Below are positions 6,624 through 10,001 of a stretch of DNA of 10,001 nt, one piece after another. The stretch covers positions 1 to 10,001 of the forward strand of contig JANYFQ010000641.1 in assembly GCA_025362615.1 (NCBI GenBank). Reading direction: 5' to 3'. Each line of letters begins with the position of its first letter. Position 1 is the first letter of the stretch. The position numbers were made by a program, and so were the translations under genes. Below the pieces are notes generated by a model. The model worked only from the letters and a program-made list of their open reading frames with translations. It was not told the DNA's origin and made no database searches. This DNA comes from Hymenobacter sp. (GTDB lineage: Bacteria; Bacteroidota; Bacteroidia; Cytophagales; Hymenobacteraceae).

Positions 6624-6647
6624 GTAGCGCGGGTTTTCAACCCGCGC
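6624..6647. repeat. REP-like palindrome, copy 1
   Basis: A perfect hairpin with arms GCGCGGGTT (6627-6635) and AACCCGCGC (6639-6647) and a TTC loop is preceded by GTA. The whole 24-nt block recurs identically at 9957-9980. A TTGGCTGGAG-like sequence follows after an 11-nt interruption (AGTACGCGCTA) and corresponds to TTGGCCGGAG after copy 2. The size, palindrome and intergenic position match repetitive extragenic palindromes. It lies about 30 nt upstream of the kinase start. Confidence 0.75.
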
Positions 6648-6764
6648 AGTACGCGCTATTGGCTGGAGGGAAAAGACGAAACCACGCCGCGCCAAACAAC
6701 TGCACTTGTTGCCGCGCAAAGATGGGGTTTTTTGGTGGCCGACGCGCTGCCAGGTCAAAAAGAG

Positions 6765-6781
6765 GCAGGCTTCTCGCCTGC
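6765..6781. repeat. Second hairpin type, GCAGGC/GCCTGC
   Basis: Arms GCAGGC (6765-6770) and GCCTGC (6776-6781) surround a TTCTC loop, giving a 6-bp perfect stem. The stem extends with partial pairing into the flanking AG and TT. It lies in the gap between the phasin-like terminator and the kinase gene, close to the REP-like palindrome. It lacks a T-tract and so is not an obvious terminator; a REP-type element is the likelier reading. Confidence 0.4.
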
Positions 6782-6803
6782 TTCGGCGCAAACAATGTCA
6801 ATA

Positions 6804-6842
6804 TAAGAAACCCCGCTTGCGGCAGGCAAGCGGGGTTTCTTA
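6804..6842 (-). terminator. Intrinsic terminator of the phasin-like gene
   Basis: Arms 6804-6820 and 6826-6842 are exact reverse complements over 17 bp (core AAACCCCGCTTGC / GCAAGCGGGGTTT) with a 5-nt loop. On the minus strand the GC stem is followed by TTTCTTATATT, a suitable release tract. It starts 18 nt beyond the stop of the gene ending at 6861. Because the arms end in A/T runs on both sides it could also work in the plus direction. Confidence 0.85.
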
Positions 6843-6860
6843 AACTGGGTAATGAGCCAC

Positions 6861-7430
6861 CTAGGCGTTGTTGTCGTCGGCCTTGGGCGCGGCCGAGGCA
6901 GCGGGGGCGGCGGGCTTTTTGGCGGGGGCAGGCTTCTTGGCGGCCGGCTTGGCCGGAGCTTTTGCAGCGGGTTTGGCCGGAGCTTTTGCAGCGGGCTTGG
7001 CTGAAGTAGCGGCGGCACGGGCAGCAGTGCTGCTCTGGGCCGTTTCGGCGGCGGCGCTTACGCGGTCGGCGGCCTTTTTGGTGGCACCGGCTACTTTGCT
7101 GGCTACACTGTTGGCCGTTTTGGCGATGGTGCTGCCGGCAGCGGGCTTAGCGGCGGCCTTCTTGGCTCCGCTTTTGGCCGATTTCGATTTGCTTTCGGTC
7201 GCCATTCCTACCGAGGAACGCAGGCGGTCGGTGAGGCCCTGGAACTGCTTTTCCAACTCTACGCGCTTGGTTTCGCCGTTTTTCATCAGCTCATCCACAA
7301 TCTTTTTGCCTTCCTTTTCGGTCAGCTTGCTGTCTTTTACCAGCGAATCGATGGTGGCCTGCACTTTTTTGTTGCCTTGCGCAAGGTAGCCGACGCCGGC
7401 ATTCACGAACTTCTTAAACAAATCTTCCAT
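6861..7430 (-). CDS. Phasin-like protein with a histone-H1-like Lys/Ala/Pro tail
   Basis: The 189-residue product has two parts. Residues 1-75 (MEDLFKKFVNAGVGYLAQGN..., VKDSKLTEKEGKKIVDELMK, LEKQFQGLTDRLRSSVG) form a helical domain resembling the polyhydroxyalkanoate granule-associated (PhaI/PhaF-type phasin) family. Residues 81-189 are low-complexity Ala/Lys/Pro. They include the tandem octapeptide KPAAKAPA twice (about 153 onwards, encoded by an imperfect 24-nt DNA repeat near 6951-6998) and KKPAPAKKPAAPA, ending in an acidic DDNNA. In Pseudomonas PhaF a similar basic tail binds DNA and tethers granules to the nucleoid. Here that is an analogy, and an H1-like nucleoid protein is the main alternative. 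No PHA synthase lies in the window. The ATG at 7430 has no Shine-Dalgarno sequence. The gene has its own terminator and a good -7 element upstream. Confidence 0.8.
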   Translation of the reverse strand: MEDLFKKFVNAGVGYLAQGNKKVQATIDSLVKDSKLTEKEGKKIVDELMKNGETKRVELEKQFQGLTDRLRSSVGMATESKSKSAKSGAKKAAAKPAAGSTIAKTANSVASKVAGATKKAADRVSAAAETAQSSTAARAAATSAKPAAKAPAKPAAKAPAKPAAKKPAPAKKPAAPAASAAPKADDNNA

Positions 7431-7496
7431 GGCTTAAAAGGGGGTAAAGAGTGAGGAGATGAAGGCGAAGTAATTGAAGTTCGCCAGATTGCCACA

Positions 7497-7504
7497 CAAA
7501 AGTA
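7497..7504 (-). promoter_or_regulatory. Candidate -7 promoter element of the phasin-like gene
   Basis: The minus strand reads TACTTTTG, a perfect match to the Bacteroidota TAnnTTTG -7 consensus, giving a leader of roughly 60 nt before the ATG at 7430. A TTTG lies 14 nt further upstream (7519-7522), closer than the usual -33 spacing, so only the -7 box is convincing. Confidence 0.5.
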
Positions 7505-7590
7505 GTATGCAAGCCTAACAAATTCACCACAAGCCGGCGAAACTGCGGCTATATTTTTGGGCATTCGGCCAGCAAACCCCCAAAAACGCA

Positions 7591-8616
7591 CTATTTGCTG
7601 ACCAACCCGGCCTTTTTCTTTTGACGTTGCGGTGCGGCCAATGCCTGAAAATCAACTTCGGCCACCGTTTCATTGCTGCCCGAAAGCGCAGCATTGGCTG
7701 ACAACAGCGGCGCGGGCCATTGCGCCGTCACGAACGCCGCCACCTGGTCGAGCGCCTGCCCGGCTTCGGGCAGCACCCGCCAGAACAAATGCCACCAATG
7801 CACCAAACCGTCAAATACTTGCAACGTAACGGGCACCCCGGCGGCGCGGGCCTTCGCGGCAAAGCGTTGCACATCGTCGTAGAGCACTTCGGCATCCGAC
7901 ACTTGCACCAGCAGCGGCGGGAGGCCCGTCAAATCGGCCAGAGCGGGCGAGAGCAAGGGGTTCTCGAGCGGGGTGCGGTGGGCGTAGAGGCCGCCCCAGT
8001 TGCGAATTTGCAGGGCTTCGAGCAGCAGGCTTTCTTCCCGCGCCACACGGCGCAATACGTTGATGGGCAGCACCAAATCCGTCCACGGCGAAAGCGCGAT
8101 GGCAGCGGCGGGCAGGGGTTGTCCGGCATCGCGCAGGCTCAGCAGCAACGACAGCACGAGGCCGCCGCCGGCCGAGTCGCCGGCCAGCACGATTTCGTCG
8201 GGGCGGTGGCCGTGGTGCAGCAGCCAGCGGTAGGCGCGGCGGGCATCGTTGAGGGCGGCCGGAAACGGGTAGTCGGGGGCCTTCCGGTAGTCGATGGCGA
8301 AGGCGTTGAGGCCGCAACGCTGGGCCAGGGTGCCGACGAGGCTGCGGTGCGTATTGAGCGAACCGCTCACGTAGCCGCCGCCGTGCAGGTACAGCAGCGC
8401 CCGCGTGGGGTGCGCATTGCGCGGGCGCACCCACTCGGCGGGCAGTCGGTTGTCAATGCGAAAGCTTTCCAAATGCACATTCCAGGGCATAAACTGGCCC
8501 ACCGCCCCCACGGCCTGCGCCAGCCGCACGGTGGCCACACCGGGCTTGCGGCGGGCCAACGGCGCAGCGGCGGCTGTCAGCAACTGTTTGATGATGAGAT
8601 GCTGAAAACTGGGCAT
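7591..8616 (-). CDS. Alpha/beta hydrolase, hormone-sensitive-lipase (family IV) type esterase
   Basis: This 341-residue alpha/beta hydrolase belongs to the HSL-like family that hydrolyses carboxyl esters, usually of short- to medium-chain acids. The oxyanion-hole motif HGGG is at 78-81 (LLYLHGGGYVSGS). The nucleophile elbow GDSAGG is at 146-151 with Ser148. Asp241 (VSDAEVLYDD) and His273 (GLVHWW) are the expected remaining triad members. AIDYRKAPDYPFPAALND (107-124) is a typical family block. Residues 1-45 form an N-terminal cap-like helix region with no clear signal peptide, so it is probably cytoplasmic or membrane-peripheral. The last 40 residues (about 302-341) are an atypical extension ending in QRQKKKAGLVSK. 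The ATG at 8616 is preceded by AT-rich tandem repeats. The gene sits between the acyltransferase and the phasin-like gene on the same strand, with gaps of about 160 bp on each side. The natural substrate is unknown. Confidence 0.92.
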   Translation of the reverse strand: MPSFQHLIIKQLLTAAAAPLARRKPGVATVRLAQAVGAVGQFMPWNVHLESFRIDNRLPAEWVRPRNAHPTRALLYLHGGGYVSGSLNTHRSLVGTLAQRCGLNAFAIDYRKAPDYPFPAALNDARRAYRWLLHHGHRPDEIVLAGDSAGGGLVLSLLLSLRDAGQPLPAAAIALSPWTDLVLPINVLRRVAREESLLLEALQIRNWGGLYAHRTPLENPLLSPALADLTGLPPLLVQVSDAEVLYDDVQRFAAKARAAGVPVTLQVFDGLVHWWHLFWRVLPEAGQALDQVAAFVTAQWPAPLLSANAALSGSNETVAEVDFQALAAPQRQKKKAGLVSK

Positions 8617-8624
8617 GGGTGTTT

Positions 8625-8656
8625 AATTGCTGAATTGCTGAATTGCTAAATTGTTG
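8625..8656. repeat. Four tandem 8-nt AATTGCTG-type units
   Basis: The units are AATTGCTG (8625-8632), AATTGCTG (8633-8640), AATTGCTA (8641-8648) and AATTGTTG (8649-8656). They lie immediately upstream of the hydrolase ATG. A direct repeat GTTGGCTGTTCT follows (8653-8664 and 8667-8678). The AT-rich run contrasts with the GC-rich surroundings and occupies the position where the promoter or leader would be. Confidence 0.75.
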
Positions 8657-8689
8657 GCTGTTCTGGGTTGGCTGTTCTAGGATATGTCC

Positions 8690-8726
8690 CGCAGTGGGCG
8701 CAGTAGGTGAAACGCAGGGAGCGCAG
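8690..8726. repeat. Four CGCAG words with regular spacing
   Basis: CGCAG occurs at 8690, 8699, 8713 and 8722, spaced 9, 14 and 9 nt apart, with GTGAAACGCAGG in the middle. The pattern is like the CGCAGAG-word intergenic repeats seen in many bacterial genomes. It is noncoding and lies between the acyltransferase and hydrolase genes. Confidence 0.4.
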
Positions 8727-8758
8727 TGCCGTTCAGGGGCCGTATGAGCAACAATGCA

Positions 8759-8781
8759 ACAATTAATCAAACAATTAATCA
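8759..8781. repeat. Tandem ACAATTAATCA repeat over the acyltransferase stop
   Basis: ACAATTAATCA occurs at 8759-8769 and again at 8771-8781 (12-nt period). The second copy contains the TAA stop codon of the acyltransferase (8777-8775) and its last codon. It resembles the other AT-rich tandem words in this gap and lacks a GC stem, so it does not look like a terminator. Confidence 0.6.
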
Positions 8782-9920
8782 CCCAACTTATTTCCCCGGT
8801 AGCCTTTGATGGCCAGCGGAATCCAGCCGATGACGGGGACGAAATACGCCAGCGTAATGGGGTTGCGCCACACCATTTTCCAGAACGAGCCGGGGCTTTC
8901 GAGGTCCATTTTGAAGTTGCGCTCGCCGTTTTTTACGTAGCGGCGCTCAAATTCGGTGAATACGGCGGGCCAGGCCCAGGGCAGGAAAAAGGGGAAGAAG
9001 CGCCAATTTTCTTTCATGCGCTGCCACAGCTCGGCCCAGCAGTAGGGGTTTTGACCGTGGGCGAGCACGGCGGCATCCATCTCGGCTTGCATTTTTTGTC
9101 GAATCTGCTCGCTCAGGGCCAGGTAATCTTCGCGGGTTAGCTCGTCGGTGGTTTTGGTGGTGAGGTCGGAGGGGCGGATGCGGGTGCCCATCACGAAGGT
9201 GAGTTTGGCCGGCAAGGCGAGGTAAAAAGCCCAGGGCTGGATGATGACCAGCACCAGCAGCAGCGTGAGGGGCAAAAAAGGAATGCCAATTTTCTTCGTC
9301 AGCCGGTTGATGGGCTCGAAGCTGTAGGCGTAGGGGTTGAGGTATTCGGCGTTGATGGTGTAGAAGGGCACGATGTCGGTGCCGTGCAACAGGCTGAGGC
9401 GCACCATGCTAGTGGCCAGCCGCTGAAACTGGTACTTGCGGTTGAACCCCTTGCCGATGCCGGGTACGCCTTCCGGGTACAGCATCAGGTTGTGGTCCTG
9501 GTAGTACATCATGGTTTCAAAGTTGAGCGTGGTGGCATCCACCGAGCCGCACTTTTTCCAGAAATCCTGCACCAGATACGGGTTCATGAGGGCCGTTTGC
9601 GAGAGCAGCGGGGCCGAGAGCGGGCGCGGCAAATCGCGGAGCGAGCCGTGCTTGGCCAGCAGGTGCCGCCAGAGGTGCGAAAGCGCCACGATGGCATCCC
9701 AGGGGAAGGCCATGCCGGAATGGTTGCTGGCAAAAATCAGCGGCCGGTCGGGGTTGTTGGGCTGCGGGTAGTCCTCAAAACCCACCAACTCGGAGCGAAA
9801 CCACACGCGGTCGAGCAATTGCAGGACGTTGTCGTCCAGCGTCTGCGTAAAATCCTCCCGAAAGTAGTCGTTGTAAATGCCCTGATTGGCAGCAATGGCG
9901 GGCGGTACGGGAATGGTCAC
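8775..9920 (-). CDS. PlsC/MGAT-like lysophospholipid acyltransferase family protein
   Basis: The 381-residue protein resembles the LPLAT superfamily (PlsC-like, MGAT/DGAT-like branch), which transfers acyl chains to glycerolipids at the membrane. The acceptor/catalytic motif is SNHSGMAFPWD (65-75; His67, Asp75), with seven residues between His and Asp instead of the classical four. A second landmark is LMLYPEGVPGIGKGF (145-159), matching the EGxP-type block III. A strong hydrophobic stretch (about 212-238, FLPLTLLLVLVIIQPWAFYLALP) and a second one near the C-terminus (about 354-372) suggest membrane association. The start is a GTG at 9920; there is no nearby ATG, and the frame stays open further upstream into the REP-like palindrome. 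The stop lies in an AT-rich repeat. The acyl donor and acceptor cannot be told; a different acyltransferase role, such as lipid A or ornithine-lipid synthesis, is possible. Confidence 0.88.
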   Translation of the reverse strand: MTIPVPPAIAANQGIYNDYFREDFTQTLDDNVLQLLDRVWFRSELVGFEDYPQPNNPDRPLIFASNHSGMAFPWDAIVALSHLWRHLLAKHGSLRDLPRPLSAPLLSQTALMNPYLVQDFWKKCGSVDATTLNFETMMYYQDHNLMLYPEGVPGIGKGFNRKYQFQRLATSMVRLSLLHGTDIVPFYTINAEYLNPYAYSFEPINRLTKKIGIPFLPLTLLLVLVIIQPWAFYLALPAKLTFVMGTRIRPSDLTTKTTDELTREDYLALSEQIRQKMQAEMDAAVLAHGQNPYCWAELWQRMKENWRFFPFFLPWAWPAVFTEFERRYVKNGERNFKMDLESPGSFWKMVWRNPITLAYFVPVIGWIPLAIKGYRGNKLGD

Positions 9921-9944
9921 GGAACGGGGCGTAAAGCGGGACCG

Positions 9945-9970
9945 GAAAGATACGGGGTAGCGCGGGTTTT
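9945..9970 (-). promoter_or_regulatory. Candidate promoter of the acyltransferase gene
   Basis: On the minus strand TATCTTTC (9952-9945) fits TAnnTTTG except the last base. A TTG contributed by the palindrome arm lies 18 nt upstream, within the 17-23 nt spacing reported for Bacteroidota promoters. The predicted leader would be under 25 nt. Both boxes are imperfect or short, so this is a candidate only. If real, the REP-like hairpin overlaps the -33 region. Confidence 0.35.
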
Positions 9971-9980
9971 CAACCCGCGC
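9957..9980. repeat. REP-like palindrome, copy 2
   Basis: This block is identical over 24 nt to 6624-6647, with arms GCGCGGGTT (9960-9968) and AACCCGCGC (9972-9980) and a TTC loop. GTTGGCCGGAGTG follows, then GCGCGGGT at 9994-10001. That repeats the first eight bases of the palindrome, so another unit may continue past the window edge. It is upstream of the acyltransferase gene. Confidence 0.75.
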
Positions 9981-10001
9981 GTTGGCCGGAGTGGCGCGGG
10001 T

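Noticed and set aside
6611..7009. Plus-strand open frame across the REP-like region and the phasin tail
   Set aside because: It runs through two hairpins and a terminator and ends antisense to the Lys/Ala-rich tail; there is no sign of coding.
7720..8649. 309-codon open frame on the plus strand
   Set aside because: It is antisense to the hydrolase, whose HGGG and GDSAGG motifs are unmistakable. Its translation is Gln/Gly/His/Arg-rich, typical of a GC-rich shadow frame.
8625..8656. Tandem 8-nt units considered as a CRISPR array
   Set aside because: The units are directly adjacent with no spacers, are far too short, and no cas gene is nearby.

Overview
The window looks like a piece of a high-GC Bacteroidota chromosome, most likely a Hymenobacter-like member of the Cytophagales. 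This rests on three things. Start codons lack purine-rich Shine-Dalgarno sequences and are preceded by C-rich or A-rich leaders. A perfect match to the Bacteroidota -7 element TAnnTTTG lies upstream of the phasin-like gene. The protein families fit, including a 578-residue phospho-sugar mutase and a RelE/ParE toxin with a short Bacteroidota-type antitoxin. No 16S or taxonomic marker gene is present, so this is inference.

Layout. Positions 1-594 (+) hold the 3' part of an unrecognised gene. A small acidic protein on the minus strand (1083-697) converges on it. Divergent from that protein is 4-hydroxyphenylpyruvate dioxygenase (1276-2409, +), closed by a perfect 27-bp hairpin terminator. The phospho-sugar mutase (2498-4234, +) starts only 15 nt past that hairpin. 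From 4269 to the right edge every gene is on the minus strand. In transcription order from the right they are a PlsC/MGAT-like acyltransferase (9920-8775), an HSL-family alpha/beta hydrolase (8616-7591), a phasin-like protein with a histone-H1-like tail (7430-6861, own terminator), an ABC1/UbiB-family atypical kinase (6597-4900), and an antitoxin-toxin pair (4842-4269). No gap exceeds 300 bp.

How the genes relate. The dioxygenase (tyrosine catabolism) and the phospho-sugar mutase (hexose-phosphate interconversion) are housekeeping enzymes with no evident shared role, and a strong terminator separates them. The acyltransferase, esterase/lipase and phasin-like protein are all lipid- or granule-type functions on one strand, but gaps of about 160 bp argue against a tight operon. 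The toxin-antitoxin pair sits directly behind the kinase gene, with a small palindrome in the 57-bp gap that could be its operator.

The coding content is mostly ordinary. The most distinctive material is intergenic. Nearly every gap carries a short hairpin or word-like repeat, including a 24-nt REP-like palindrome present identically at 6624-6647 and 9957-9980. One of these repeats appears to form the 5' end of the kinase gene. I see no CRISPR array, tRNA, rRNA or insertion sequence, and no convincing new multi-gene system.
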